Part shown: one piece after another, positions 1 through 8,660 of the stretch
How the letters are laid out: every line of letters begins with the position of its first letter
Position numbering within the stretch: position 1 is the stretch's first letter
Assembly: GCA_022448955.1 (NCBI GenBank)
Contig: JAKVCU010000026.1
Span: forward strand, 1 to 52,684
Source: Saprospiraceae bacterium
Lineage (GTDB): Bacteria > Bacteroidota > Bacteroidia > Chitinophagales > Saprospiraceae
Direction: 5' to 3'
DNA: 52,684 nt
Notes under the pieces: model-generated
What the model saw: the letters and a program-made list of their open reading frames with translations, nothing else
Databases searched by the model: none
What the model was told of the DNA's origin: nothing
Position numbers and translations under genes: made by a program

Positions 1-372
1 AATGCACACATGGGATGGTTTCCAAACAATTTAGAGAAGTTAGGCCAACTTCTTGATGAAATGCCAAATATGTATGTGGAAATTGGCGCGGTGATTGCAG
101 AATTAGGACGGCAACCTCGTAATGCCAATAAGTTTTTTGAAAAATACCAAGATCGGATTCTTTTTGGAAAAGATTCTTACAAGCCCAAAGAGTATCCAAC
201 TTATTTCAGAGTATTAGAAACAGATGATGAGTATTTTCCTTATTATAAAAAATACCACGCTTTCTGGCGGATGTATGGCTTGGATTTGCCAGATGAAATC
301 TTAAAAAAGTTATACTACAAAAATGCACTAAAAATTATTCCAGGATTAGATAGCAGTCTCTTCCCCGAATAG
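1..372 (+). CDS. Amidohydrolase (amidohydrolase-2 family), C-terminal fragment
   Basis: The reading frame is open from the first base, so the N-terminus lies outside the window; an internal ATG at position 10 is unlikely to be the start. The visible 120 or so residues match the end of a TIM-barrel amidohydrolase of the Amidohydro_2 type. The segment RILFGKDS is the barrel strand that usually carries the conserved metal-binding or catalytic aspartate, and a terminal helix ending in YYKNALKIIPG is the typical LxxxNAxKxxG finish. Substrate cannot be told from this part. The stop is followed by 73 bases before the lipid kinase, with no clear terminator between them. Family assignment is fairly secure; specificity is unknown. 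Confidence 0.75.
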   Translation, partial: NAHMGWFPNNLEKLGQLLDEMPNMYVEIGAVIAELGRQPRNANKFFEKYQDRILFGKDSYKPKEYPTYFRVLETDDEYFPYYKKYHAFWRMYGLDLPDEILKKLYYKNALKIIPGLDSSLFPE

Positions 373-445
373 TTTATAAGCTCATAATGACAAGGCCTTT
401 AATCTTTGTTTAATGTGCCTACGAAAGTAATTAGTTAATTCTATT

Positions 446-1360
446 ATGAACACAAAATGGGTAATCATCCTCAATCCATATGCGGCTAATGGCAGAGCAG
501 GAAAAGAGTGGAAGCAGATTGAGGATAAAATATTTGCCGCCTTACCTATCGGAGAAGTATTGGTTACAGCTTACGCCAAACATGCCTACGAATTGGTAGA
601 ACAAGCTGTTCAAAAAGGTTATCGAAAGATCATCGCCGCAGGCGGCGATGGTACAAATAATGAAGTGGTGAACGGTATTTTTCAGCAACAATCAGTAGCT
701 ATAAAAGAATTAACTTACGCACTACTTCCCATAGGAACTGGCAACGATTGGATTCGCACACATGGTATTTCCCGAAAGGTGGATGAATGGCTGGATATGA
801 TGAAAAAAGGCCATTATATCTGGCATGATGTCGGTATAGCTATTTTACCTCAATTAGCTGAAACAAGATACTTTATTAATATCGCTGGAATGGCATACGA
901 TGCGTTCGTGGTGAAATATATGAAAAAATACAGGAAATGGATGCCACATCCTATTTTTTATCGCTTGATGATTTTGTGGTGCTTATTTAAGTACCGACTA
1001 GAAAATATGGAGTTAAAGTTTAATCAAACGCATTTAAAGACCTACTTTTATACCATTAATATTGGACTTTGTCGATTCTCAGGAGGGGGCATGGAAATAT
1101 GCCCGCACGCCAATCCAACTGATGCTCAATTGGCATTAACCTATGCTAAACGACTTTCCAAATTAGCAGTTATCCTCAATACTTATCGTTTTTTTAATGG
1201 CACTATAGGCAATCTTAAAGGGGTAGAATTAACCCAAACTAGAGCAGTTGCAATAGAGACTCCAGGTATTGGGGTTGAGGTAGATGGTGAATATATTGGT
1301 GAAAGCCCTGTTCAATTTCAAATGTTGTCCAGTGCATTAAAAATTATTGTTACTTCATAA
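446..1360 (+). CDS. Diacylglycerol kinase-family lipid kinase (YegS/DgkB-like)
   Basis: A 304-residue soluble or membrane-associated kinase predicted to phosphorylate the hydroxyl of a lipid such as diacylglycerol or a sphingoid base. The catalytic signature GGDGT is at residues 66-70, followed by NEVVNGI. A second conserved patch, LPIGTGNDW, lies near residue 100, and the C-terminal half has the beta-sandwich found in YegS, including EVDGEYIGESP near the end. The length is normal for bacterial members (about 290-330). The ATG is preceded by an AT-rich stretch without a Shine-Dalgarno sequence, as usual in Bacteroidota. A TAATCTTTG upstream resembles the -7 box but has one base too many between TA and TTTG. 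The exact lipid substrate cannot be read from sequence. Confidence 0.85.
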   Translation: MNTKWVIILNPYAANGRAGKEWKQIEDKIFAALPIGEVLVTAYAKHAYELVEQAVQKGYRKIIAAGGDGTNNEVVNGIFQQQSVAIKELTYALLPIGTGNDWIRTHGISRKVDEWLDMMKKGHYIWHDVGIAILPQLAETRYFINIAGMAYDAFVVKYMKKYRKWMPHPIFYRLMILWCLFKYRLENMELKFNQTHLKTYFYTINIGLCRFSGGGMEICPHANPTDAQLALTYAKRLSKLAVILNTYRFFNGTIGNLKGVELTQTRAVAIETPGIGVEVDGEYIGESPVQFQMLSSALKIIVTS

Positions 1361-1405
1361 AAATCATTCGTCTAAATAAAACATCATTAACCAAAAAAGA
1401 ACATC

Positions 1406-2074
1406 ATGCGTAAAGCTATTTTACTTTCATTCCTATTCGTTTTTGTTACTAGCATTTTTGCTACGGCTCAAATTAGAGAAAGCCAGAGAAAAATGAACCA
1501 AGGCTCCAATAATGCCCTGGTTTTAAGCCTTCCTGATGTAGAAGAAAGATTCATCAAAAAGTTGTGGCAAGATTATATGGATGACTTTTATGATGTCAAA
1601 ACAAAAAAAGTTAGAAAAGCTAAAGAGTATCTTTCGGATAATGCAGAAATCATAGCAATTGGAGGGAATACACCCATCGATATTTATGCTTACTTCGAGG
1701 GGGATCAAGAAGACCTAGAGTTGACGGTTTGGTTTGATTTAGGAGGGGCTTATTTATCTTCAACTGACCACCCTAATCGCTATAAAGAAGCTGAAAAGAT
1801 GCTAATGCGTTTCGCATTGGAAGTAGCAAAAGAATCCACGAAAGTAGAGCTAGAAGATCAAGAGGATTTGCTAAAAGATCTAGAAAAAGACTTAGCCAAA
1901 TTGAAAAAAGATAATAACCGCTATTATAAAGCAATTGAGAATGCGAAGAAGAAAATAGCAGAAGCAGAAGAGAATATTGAACAGAACGAAAAAGATCAAC
2001 TTGCAACACAAACAAAAATTGAAGGACAATTAAAAGCAGTGGAAGCCGTGAGAAAAAAATTAAATGACTTATAA
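1406..2074 (+). CDS. Secreted coiled-coil protein of unknown function
   Basis: I do not recognise this 222-residue protein. It begins with a clear signal peptide (MRKAILLSFLFVFVTSIFATAQ), with likely cleavage after the alanine-glutamine around residue 22, so it should be periplasmic or outer-membrane associated. Residues 25-150 are a mixed globular part containing a run of small strands (IDIYAYFEGD, LELTVWFDLGG). Residues from about 150 to the end are extremely rich in Lys, Glu, Asp and Gln with heptad-like leucines and isoleucines, so a long coiled coil is likely. It starts 45 bases after the lipid kinase on the same strand and may be cotranscribed with it. The candidate origin region follows immediately. 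Confidence 0.7.
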   Translation: MRKAILLSFLFVFVTSIFATAQIRESQRKMNQGSNNALVLSLPDVEERFIKKLWQDYMDDFYDVKTKKVRKAKEYLSDNAEIIAIGGNTPIDIYAYFEGDQEDLELTVWFDLGGAYLSSTDHPNRYKEAEKMLMRFALEVAKESTKVELEDQEDLLKDLEKDLAKLKKDNNRYYKAIENAKKKIAEAEENIEQNEKDQLATQTKIEGQLKAVEAVRKKLNDL

Positions 2075-2413
2075 GAATACTTATCCACATCATTTTTCCA
2101 CGATCAAGTAAAATGAGCTATAAGGAATGTTTCTCCAATTCAAATGAATGGATGGTAAATAAATATCAGATTTTATGACTATTATATATGTTTATAAAAA
2201 TAATATGTAGCCAATTTTTTAAACTATCGCATGCTTCGACAATATGATAAATTTATAAATCGGTAGGTTTTCCACAAATTTGCACTCAGTTTTCCACAAT
2301 TGTGAATAAATGGATATGGGTTTTTCTTTTCGACATTTTGATGAATTCCCACTACTTTTGTTCGATAGTAAGTTGCTACAGCTTATTTTAGCATTATCAA
2401 AACATAGTTACGA
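2075..2413. other. oriC: Candidate replication origin: DnaA-box cluster with AT-rich core
   Basis: This 339-base gap without a gene holds five 9-mers that fit or nearly fit the DnaA box TTWTNCACA: TTATCCACA at 2081-2089 (+), TTTTCCACG at 2094-2102 (+, last base off), TTTTCCACA at 2268-2276 and again at 2290-2298 (+), and TTATTCACA at 2301-2309 (read on the minus strand). Between the two groups, about 2140-2265 is strongly AT-rich and could serve as an unwinding element. The gap sits directly before dnaB, whose -7 box lies at its right edge. I noticed no comparable cluster elsewhere in the window. The boxes are seen in the sequence; origin function is inference. DnaA-controlled transcription of dnaB is the main alternative. 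Confidence 0.6.
2353..2360 (+). promoter_or_regulatory. -7 box of the dnaB promoter (TACTTTTG)
   Basis: TACTTTTG fits the Bacteroidota -7 consensus TAnnTTTG. No TTG is found at the usual 17-23 bases upstream. A transcript from here would have a leader of roughly 45 bases before the dnaB ATG. Confidence 0.5.
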
Positions 2414-5236
2414 ATGTCAGAATTTAATCCTCCTGCAAAAAAGAAGGGTAATTTCACGGGAAGAGGAAGGCAAAAACGCAATGAGGATTTGTCCAACTTT
2501 GTATTTGGAAAAGTACAACCACAAGCAATACCTTTAGAGGAAGCCGTACTAGGTGCGCTAATGCTCGATAAGGAAGCACTTACCGTTGTATTAGATATTC
2601 TGCGTTCTAATAGTTTTTACTTGGATGCTCATCAATCAATATACAAAGCGATGATCCGCCTGTTCGAGCGATCGCAACCAATTGACTTACTCACAGTTGC
2701 AGAGGAGTTGCGCAAAAAGGGGGAATTGGAAATAGCAGGTGGGCCTGCCTATCTTTCTGAATTAACCATGAAGGTAGCTTCTTCTGCCAATATTGAGTAT
2801 CACGCACGTATTATTGCTCAAAAATATATTCAAAGAGAGCTAATCCGAGTTTCTACTAGTATCATTAAAGATGCTTTCGAAGATACTACTGATGTATTTG
2901 ATTTATTAGATACAGCTGAGCAAGGACTATTTTCTATTGCGCAGCAAAATATGAATAAGAGCTATGATACAATGGGCTCTTTAGCAAGTCAGGCGTTGAA
3001 GCAAATGGAAAGCTTGAAAGGGCAAACAGATGGTTTGACTGGTGTACCTACTGGTTTTGCGGAACTGGATCGTTTGACTTCCGGTTGGCAACCATCAGAC
3101 TTGATTATTCTTGCTGGTCGTCCTGGTATGGGTAAGACTTCTTTCGTTCTTTCGCTTGCGCGAAACGCAGCAATGGACTTTAAAAAGGGAGTAGCCGTAT
3201 TTTCTTTGGAGATGTCCAGTCTGCAGTTGGCTACACGTATTATCTCTATCGAAGCGGAAATTGAAGGTAGTAAGATGCGTAATGGTCAGTTGGAAGAATA
3301 TGAATGGCAGCAGTTACATAGTGCGATAGAAAGAGTAAGTGAAATTCCCATTTTTATTGATGATACACCAGGTATTAATGTTTTCGAACTGCGTGCAAAG
3401 TGTCGTCGTTTGAAAATGCAGCACGATATTCAGATGATCATCATCGATTATTTGCAGCTGATGAGTGGGGGAGGAGAAAGCTCTAAAGGTAATCGTGAAC
3501 AGGAGGTAAGTATGATTTCTAGGGCTCTTAAAGGATTGGCTAAGGAGTTGAATGTACCCGTAATTGCCTTATCACAGCTATCTCGTGCAGTGGAAACACG
3601 CGGAGGAACCAAACGTCCCCAATTATCGGATTTGAGGGAATCGGGATGTTTGACTGGTGATGCTATACTCCAAGATGCAGTCACTGGGCGTTTATATAAT
3701 ATAAAAGAACTAGCAGAACGAGAGATACAAAGCCCGCTAAGCGTTTTAGCAATGGGAAATGACCTGAAAATCGGTGCTCATACTTTATCCAAAGCGTTTT
3801 ATTCTGGTAAAAAGATGACCTATGCTTTAAAAACACGATCTGGTCGAATGATAAAGGCTAGTGCTAATCACCCATTCAGAAAATTAGAAGGATGGAAAGC
3901 ATTAGAAGATCTGAATGTGGGAGATAGAATTGCAGTTAATAGAATTGTTCCTGTGTCATCTTCAAACAATCCAATGAACGATGATGAATTAATTTTATTA
4001 GCACATTTGCTTGGGGATGGATGTGTTTTACCAAAACAAGCTTATCATTATACAAGTATTGATAGAAAGAATATCAGGGTAGTTAATGAAAAGGCAAAGG
4101 CTTTGTTTGGGATAGAAGCAAGAGTTGTTAAACAAAAGAATTGGTGGCATACTTATCTTAAACGTCCTTACCACCTAACTTATAATAGATCACACCCAAT
4201 AACTAAATGGTACGATAAGCTTGGTATTGATCGAGTAAGATCCTATAACAGGCAAATACCTAAAGCCGTTTTCCAATGTTCTGAAGAAAAAATTGCTCTA
4301 TTTTTACATCATCTATGGGCAACAGATGGTAATATTAGTTGGAAAATTCCCAAAGATAGGAAACCATCTGCGGCTATTTATTATGCAACAACAAGTAAGC
4401 AATTAGCATATCAAGTTCAGCATTTACTATTGCATTTAGGCGTTTTAAGTGTAATTAGAACCGTTGATCAAGGTAAACATCGTCCTATTTACCACATACA
4501 TATTCAAGGAGCTACCACTCAATTATCATTTTTGGAAAAGGTTGGGTGTTATGGAAAACGAGGAGAGATTATTCCAGAAATTGTAGAAGCACTTAAAGAA
4601 TTAGTTCCGAATCCAAACTATGATATGATTCCAAAAGAGGCTTGGAAACAAGAAATACAGCCAGTTTTGGATGAGCAGAATATGTCATGGAGAGCTTTGT
4701 TTCGTCAACAAAACCTTCAATATTCTAGTAGTATTTATGGAAATGGGATTTCGCGAAAGCGTATGGGCCGAATTAATGCAGTCCTGGACTCCCCTGTTCT
4801 TTCAGATTTAATAGAATCAGATTTGTTATGGGATGAAATAATTAGTATTACCCCACTTCAAGAAGAAGATGTTTATGATGCAACAGTGGAGGGGGTTCAT
4901 AATTTTGTTGCCAATAATATTGTGGTTCATAATTCTATCGAGCAGGATGCAGATATGGTATCTTTTGTATATCGTCCTGAATATTATCAGATATTAGAAG
5001 ATGAAGAAGGACAGTCTTTAAAGAATGTAGCAGAAATTATTATTGCCAAAAACCGTCATGGTGCCTTAAAAACAGTAAAGCTTCGATTCACACCACAATT
5101 TGCTCGTTTTTCTAACTTAGACGATCCAGACTTCGGTGATTTACCAGATGATACCTTTACTACGCCCCAGGCAGAGAATAATAACATCATCACCGTGCAA
5201 TCTAAGATCAATGATGATGAAGATATCCCTTTTTAG
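2414..5236 (+). CDS. dnaB: Replicative DNA helicase DnaB, interrupted by an intein
   Basis: DnaB unwinds DNA ahead of the replication fork as a ring hexamer and recruits primase. The 940-residue precursor consists of an N-extein (residues 1-411), an intein (412-840) and a C-extein (841-940), giving a 511-residue helicase after splicing, which is normal length. The DnaB N-terminal domain covers about residues 38-140. The RecA-like domain has Walker A GRPGMGKT with its lysine at 241, and a Walker B-like IIIDYLQLM. After the intein come SIEQDADMV and AKNRHGALKTV, the conserved end of the helicase core. The acidic, poorly conserved tail ends in DDEDIPF, resembling the acidic phenylalanine-ended tails that bind partners in single-stranded DNA-binding proteins; that comparison is speculative. 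The gene lies next to a DnaA-box cluster. Confidence 0.97.
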   Translation: MSEFNPPAKKKGNFTGRGRQKRNEDLSNFVFGKVQPQAIPLEEAVLGALMLDKEALTVVLDILRSNSFYLDAHQSIYKAMIRLFERSQPIDLLTVAEELRKKGELEIAGGPAYLSELTMKVASSANIEYHARIIAQKYIQRELIRVSTSIIKDAFEDTTDVFDLLDTAEQGLFSIAQQNMNKSYDTMGSLASQALKQMESLKGQTDGLTGVPTGFAELDRLTSGWQPSDLIILAGRPGMGKTSFVLSLARNAAMDFKKGVAVFSLEMSSLQLATRIISIEAEIEGSKMRNGQLEEYEWQQLHSAIERVSEIPIFIDDTPGINVFELRAKCRRLKMQHDIQMIIIDYLQLMSGGGESSKGNREQEVSMISRALKGLAKELNVPVIALSQLSRAVETRGGTKRPQLSDLRESGCLTGDAILQDAVTGRLYNIKELAEREIQSPLSVLAMGNDLKIGAHTLSKAFYSGKKMTYALKTRSGRMIKASANHPFRKLEGWKALEDLNVGDRIAVNRIVPVSSSNNPMNDDELILLAHLLGDGCVLPKQAYHYTSIDRKNIRVVNEKAKALFGIEARVVKQKNWWHTYLKRPYHLTYNRSHPITKWYDKLGIDRVRSYNRQIPKAVFQCSEEKIALFLHHLWATDGNISWKIPKDRKPSAAIYYATTSKQLAYQVQHLLLHLGVLSVIRTVDQGKHRPIYHIHIQGATTQLSFLEKVGCYGKRGEIIPEIVEALKELVPNPNYDMIPKEAWKQEIQPVLDEQNMSWRALFRQQNLQYSSSIYGNGISRKRMGRINAVLDSPVLSDLIESDLLWDEIISITPLQEEDVYDATVEGVHNFVANNIVVHNSIEQDADMVSFVYRPEYYQILEDEEGQSLKNVAEIIIAKNRHGALKTVKLRFTPQFARFSNLDDPDFGDLPDDTFTTPQAENNNIITVQSKINDDEDIPF
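3647..4933 (+). mobile_element. DnaB intein with LAGLIDADG homing endonuclease
   Basis: A 429-residue in-frame intein sits between LRESG and SIEQDAD, the same site used by the DnaB inteins of Synechocystis and Rhodothermus. Splicing residues are all present: Cys1 (block A CLTGDAIL), block B with SANHPF (a Ser replaces the usual Thr of TxxH), block F VYDATVEGVHNFVANN, the penultimate His, terminal Asn, and Ser as the first C-extein residue. Two LAGLIDADG motifs are visible, LLAHLLGDG with Asp at precursor residue 535 and LHHLWATDG with Asp at residue 638. Both acidic residues are kept, so the endonuclease may be active. By eye the insert is AT-richer than the flanking exteins, which fits a mobile origin. 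Confidence 0.95.
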
Positions 5237-5375
5237 GCATTTTGTTTTATCCAAAGCATTGTGTTTCTTTGCCTTCTGAAAAAGTTTAAAAGAGACAATT
5301 TTTCCAATCGATTCAACCTGATCGGCCTTGAGTTGTTTTAAGTTAGATAATTCAGCAAAAACTAAAATTAATACC

Positions 5376-6083
5376 ATGTTTCACAAAGATGAGTTCATGA
5401 AGTATGCTACCAAGCACCTTGGTATGAGTAGCATGCACCTAGAAAAATATGCACAGAAAAGCGCGACGACTGTTCCTAATATACAAGGCTTTACCCCAGC
5501 GGTTATCGAAGAGCGTCAGATGAATATCCAAGCAATCGATGTATTTTCTCGTTTGATGATGGATCGTATCATTTTCATGGGTGTTCCAGTGACAGATTAT
5601 GTGGCGAATGTTATTCAGGCACAGCTATTATTTTTGGAATCAACTGACCCAAAGCGTGATGTTCAAATGTTTATCAATAGCCCAGGTGGTTCTGTTTTAG
5701 CAGGCTTGGGTATCTATGATACCATGCAGTATATTTCTCCAGATGTAGCTACTATTTGTACTGGTTTGGCAGCATCCATGGGGGCTGTTTTACTAACCGC
5801 AGGTACAAAAGGAAAGCGTACTTGTTTGCACCATAGCCGTGTAATGATTCACCAGCCATTAGGTGGCATGCAAGGTCAGGTTTCAGATATGGAAATCTCT
5901 TACCGCCTGATCAAAGATATGCAGAAAGAATTGTACGATATCATAGCTCATCACACAGGTCAAGATTATGATAAAATCTCAGAGGATTGTGATCGGGATA
6001 ACTGGATGATTGCTAAAGAAGCAAAAGAGTACGGTTTGATTGATGAGGTTTTGGAGCGTAATAATCCAAAGAAAGAAGAGTAA
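5376..6083 (+). CDS. clpP: ATP-dependent Clp protease proteolytic subunit
   Basis: ClpP forms the double-heptamer peptidase chamber fed by ClpX, encoded next downstream. The catalytic triad is visible: Ser in GLAASMGAVLL, His in RVMIHQPLGG and Asp in DRDNWM. The substrate-groove motif INSPGGSVLAGLGIYDTMQ is intact. I chose the ATG at 5376 (235 residues); an upstream in-frame TTG at 5328 would add 16 residues of unconserved sequence. Even from 5376 there is an N-terminal extension of about 30 residues compared with E. coli ClpP (207), probably a propeptide region. No consensus -7 box is obvious in the 139 bases after dnaB, so the promoter is undefined. Confidence 0.95.
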   Translation: MFHKDEFMKYATKHLGMSSMHLEKYAQKSATTVPNIQGFTPAVIEERQMNIQAIDVFSRLMMDRIIFMGVPVTDYVANVIQAQLLFLESTDPKRDVQMFINSPGGSVLAGLGIYDTMQYISPDVATICTGLAASMGAVLLTAGTKGKRTCLHHSRVMIHQPLGGMQGQVSDMEISYRLIKDMQKELYDIIAHHTGQDYDKISEDCDRDNWMIAKEAKEYGLIDEVLERNNPKKEE

Positions 6084-6158
6084 AATAAAGATGGTGTGTA
6101 GACTCCATTACTGGTAAAGTTTGTTGTTTGGAGTTTTAACGCTAACTTTGATGAAAGA

Positions 6159-6213
6159 AACGCCCTGAAGCGGTCTACGCTTCAGGGCGTTCAACTCTCC
6201 ATATCGAGAGTTG
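6159..6213 (+). terminator. Two tandem perfect hairpins between clpP and clpX
   Basis: A 14-bp perfect stem (6159-6172 with 6178-6191, five-base loop) is followed without a gap by an 8-bp perfect stem (6192-6199 with 6206-6213, six-base loop). The first has a GC-rich core (CGCCCTGAAGCG). No long T-run follows, only TACTTTATTCATTT. They may end clpP transcription, partly attenuate clpX, or stabilise the clpP mRNA 3' end. Confidence 0.6.
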
Positions 6214-6244
6214 TCGGTACTTTATTCATTTAATTATTGCAGGA

Positions 6245-7495
6245 ATGCGTAGCAAGACTAAACAAAATTATAGGTGTTCCTTCTGTGGCAGAGATAAGGC
6301 AGAAGCACTTATCCTAATCGCAGGGATTGATGGCCACATTTGTGAAGTGTGTGTTGAACAAGCCTCAGAAATTATTGAGGAAGAACTGTACGGCGGGAAA
6401 AAGAAAGAGGAAGAGCCTAAAAAGGATTTCTTTTTACCGGATAGGCTTACGCCAAAAGATATCAAGAAACACCTTGACGAATATGTTATTGGTCAGGAAG
6501 AGGGCAAGAAGTTTCTTTCTGTAGCCGTCTATAATCACTACAAAAGGCTTCGCCAACCCAAACACGATGGGATAGAGATTGAAAAATCTAATATCCTTCT
6601 GGTTGGTCGTACAGGTACAGGTAAAACTTTATTAGCCAAAACCATAGCAAAATACTTGAATGTACCATTCGCAATCGTAGATGCAACTGTATTTACAGAA
6701 GCAGGCTACGTCGGAGAAGATGTAGAAAGTATTCTTAGCCGATTATTACAAGTTTGTGATTATAATGTAGAAGCCGCTGAAAGAGGAATTGTTTATGTAG
6801 ATGAAATAGACAAAATTTCTCGCAAGTCAGATAATCCTTCTATCACTAGAGATGTTTCTGGTGAAGGTGTGCAGCAAGCAATGCTTAAAATGTTGGAAGG
6901 TACTGATGTAAATGTTCCTCCACAAGGTGGTAGAAAACACCCAGAGCAAAAGCTAGTAAAAATCAACACCGAAAATATCTTATTCATTTGTGGTGGTGCC
7001 TTTGATGGGATAGAAAAAATCATCGCTCGTCGAGTTAATACCCAGGTTATTGGGTTTAAAAATGATGATATTGAAAAAATCGAAAAGGATAACTTATTAC
7101 AATATATTAATCATCAAGACTTAAAATCTTTTGGCTTAATTCCGGAGTTGATCGGCCGCTTGCCAGTATTGACTTATTTGCAGCCATTAGATGTACAAGC
7201 ATTAAAGCGTATATTGACGGAGCCGAAAAATTCTTTAGTACGTCAATATGAAAAATTATTTGACCTAGAAGGTATTAAATTATCCTTTACGGATGATGCA
7301 TTAGAATATATTGCTGAGAAAGCATTAGAGTTCAACCTCGGAGCAAGAGGACTTCGGTCCATTTGTGAGGCGATTATGACAGATGCTATGTTTGAACTTC
7401 CTTCTGAACGAGAAGTAAGCTCATTCCTTATTACGAAAGACTACGCAGAGAAAAAATTGAGTAAGTCAAAATTAGGAAAATTAAAGGCTGCTTAG
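6245..7495 (+). CDS. clpX: Clp protease ATP-binding subunit ClpX
   Basis: The AAA+ unfoldase that recognises substrates and threads them into ClpP. The N-terminal zinc-binding domain has four cysteines (residues 11, 14, 33, 36). Walker A is GRTGTGKT at 121-128, Walker B is VYVDEIDKI, and the pore loop GYVG is in [10 protein letters not shown]. The ClpP-docking IGF loop is present in [11 protein letters not shown], consistent with the neighbouring clpP. Arginine-containing box VII and sensor 2 (GARGLRSI) are intact. At 416 residues it is of ordinary length. A pair of hairpins lies between clpP and clpX, so the two may be separately controlled even though they are 161 bases apart on the same strand. 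Confidence 0.97.
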   Translation: MRSKTKQNYRCSFCGRDKAEALILIAGIDGHICEVCVEQASEIIEEELYGGKKKEEEPKKDFFLPDRLTPKDIKKHLDEYVIGQEEGKKFLSVAVYNHYKRLRQPKHDGIEIEKSNILLVGRTGTGKTLLAKTIAKYLNVPFAIVDATVFTEAGYVGEDVESILSRLLQVCDYNVEAAERGIVYVDEIDKISRKSDNPSITRDVSGEGVQQAMLKMLEGTDVNVPPQGGRKHPEQKLVKINTENILFICGGAFDGIEKIIARRVNTQVIGFKNDDIEKIEKDNLLQYINHQDLKSFGLIPELIGRLPVLTYLQPLDVQALKRILTEPKNSLVRQYEKLFDLEGIKLSFTDDALEYIAEKALEFNLGARGLRSICEAIMTDAMFELPSEREVSSFLITKDYAEKKLSKSKLGKLKAA

Positions 7496-7660
7496 AGTCT
7501 TTATTCAAATGTTCTATTAACCAAAAATATGCTTTGCAGTAAAATCAGAATCTTGGCTCCTTAAGCATCTTAATTCTTCGGTAACCAGAATTTCAAACCT
7601 TTGATCCTCCATTTAAATGAAATTTAAAGTTACGCTCAAACGGAAATTAAATTTATAATT

Positions 7661-7694
7661 CAAGAGGCTATAGAGTTAAATCTATAGCCTCTTG
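7661..7694 (+). terminator. Hairpin after clpX
   Basis: A perfect 14-bp stem (7661-7674 with 7681-7694, loop GTTAAA) lies 165 bases after the clpX stop. It has no T-run. It is the main structure in the 357-base gap 7496-7852, which otherwise holds a small AGCAG/CTGCT hairpin with four T at 7737-7753, the hairpin at 7810, and no credible gene. Confidence 0.55.
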
Positions 7695-7809
7695 TGCTTA
7701 ATAGATTGTTCGTAACCCATTTAGTTAGCTTCTTTCAGCAGTTGCTGCTTTTCTCAAAATTAAAGCTTAAGCTCCCTTATAATTGCTTAAATAAAAGATA
7801 AAGACTATG

Positions 7810-7847
7810 AGCACATTCCAAAATTGTGAAATGTGCTTTTTATTTTT
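7810..7847 (+). terminator. Hairpin with T-rich tail merging into the truA promoter
   Basis: AGCACATT (7810-7817) pairs with AATGTGCT (7830-7837) and is followed by TTTTATTTTT, the form of an intrinsic terminator. The T-rich tail is also the truA -7 box, so one short stretch seems to stop read-through and start the next transcript. Confidence 0.5.
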
Positions 7848-7848
7848 G
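7841..7848 (+). promoter_or_regulatory. -7 box of truA (TATTTTTG), predicted leaderless start
   Basis: TATTTTTG matches TAnnTTTG and ends four bases before the truA ATG, which would place the transcription start at or beside the start codon. The nearest upstream TTG (7824-7826) is only 14 bases away, shorter than the usual 17-23. Confidence 0.45.
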
Positions 7849-7852
7849 CGAT

Positions 7853-8620
7853 ATGAGATATTTTGCAGAATTAGCTTATAAAGGGACGAATTACTTTGGT
7901 TGGCAAAAACAACCTGACCAAATTAGTGTGCAAGAAACAATTGAACAGGCTTTTGGTATTATTCTAGGAGTGGCCAATTTCGAAATTGTAGGCTGCGGTA
8001 GAACGGACACAGGGGTGCATGCACGTCAATATTTTATTCATTTCGATTATGATGGCGAATTTCCAAAAGGTTTTGTCAATCGGATGAATAAATACTTGCC
8101 AAAAGATATTGTGATTTATCATATTTTTGAAACTGCTCCAGAAGCACATGCTCGCTTCGACGCTACCCATCGTGCATATGAATATCACCTTGATTTTGAT
8201 AAAAATCCATTTCAAATAGATACTTCATATTACTTTTTCCACGCCAATAAATTGGATGTTGATAAAATGCAAAAGGCCGCGGCTTTGCTGCTAGACTATG
8301 AAGAATATTTTCCCTTTTGCAAAACGAATACAGATGTCAAAACAATGCGTTGTCAGCTTTTTCGCTCAGAATGGGAAGTCAATCTAGCTGCTCGGAGAAT
8401 GACTTTTCATATCGCAGCAAATCGATTTTTGAGAGGGATGGTTCGTTTAATTGTCGGCATGCAATTAAATGTAGGTCTTGGTAAAACTTCGATTGAAGAA
8501 GTCAAAGAAGCAATGGAGCAACAAACAAGATTGGTGAAAAGTCTTAGTGTACCTCCTCAAGGACTATACCTTTGTGATATTCGATATAAAGAAGGAACCA
8601 TCCTAAAATCTTTATTTTAA
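7853..8620 (+). CDS. truA: tRNA pseudouridine(38-40) synthase
   Basis: TruA converts uridines 38-40 of the tRNA anticodon arm to pseudouridine. The start is the ATG at 7853 (255 residues, MRYFAELAYKGTNYFGWQ), because the protein begins with the usual first TruA strand there; an in-frame TTG at 7826 lies inside the promoter hairpin. The catalytic aspartate is residue 52 in GCGRTDTGVHA. Other family blocks are FDATHRAYEYHL and NRFLRGMVRLIVGMQLNVG. It stands alone, with a convergent GNAT-like gene downstream. Family assignment is certain. Confidence 0.95.
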   Translation: MRYFAELAYKGTNYFGWQKQPDQISVQETIEQAFGIILGVANFEIVGCGRTDTGVHARQYFIHFDYDGEFPKGFVNRMNKYLPKDIVIYHIFETAPEAHARFDATHRAYEYHLDFDKNPFQIDTSYYFFHANKLDVDKMQKAAALLLDYEEYFPFCKTNTDVKTMRCQLFRSEWEVNLAARRMTFHIAANRFLRGMVRLIVGMQLNVGLGKTSIEEVKEAMEQQTRLVKSLSVPPQGLYLCDIRYKEGTILKSLF

Positions 8621-8660
8621 TTGGGGGTTATTCGAAAATTAGTACTTGAACCTTTTTTGA

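Noticed and set aside
2310-2537. 75-codon frame overlapping the start of dnaB
   Set aside because: It covers the dnaB promoter and continues out of frame inside dnaB; no family features.
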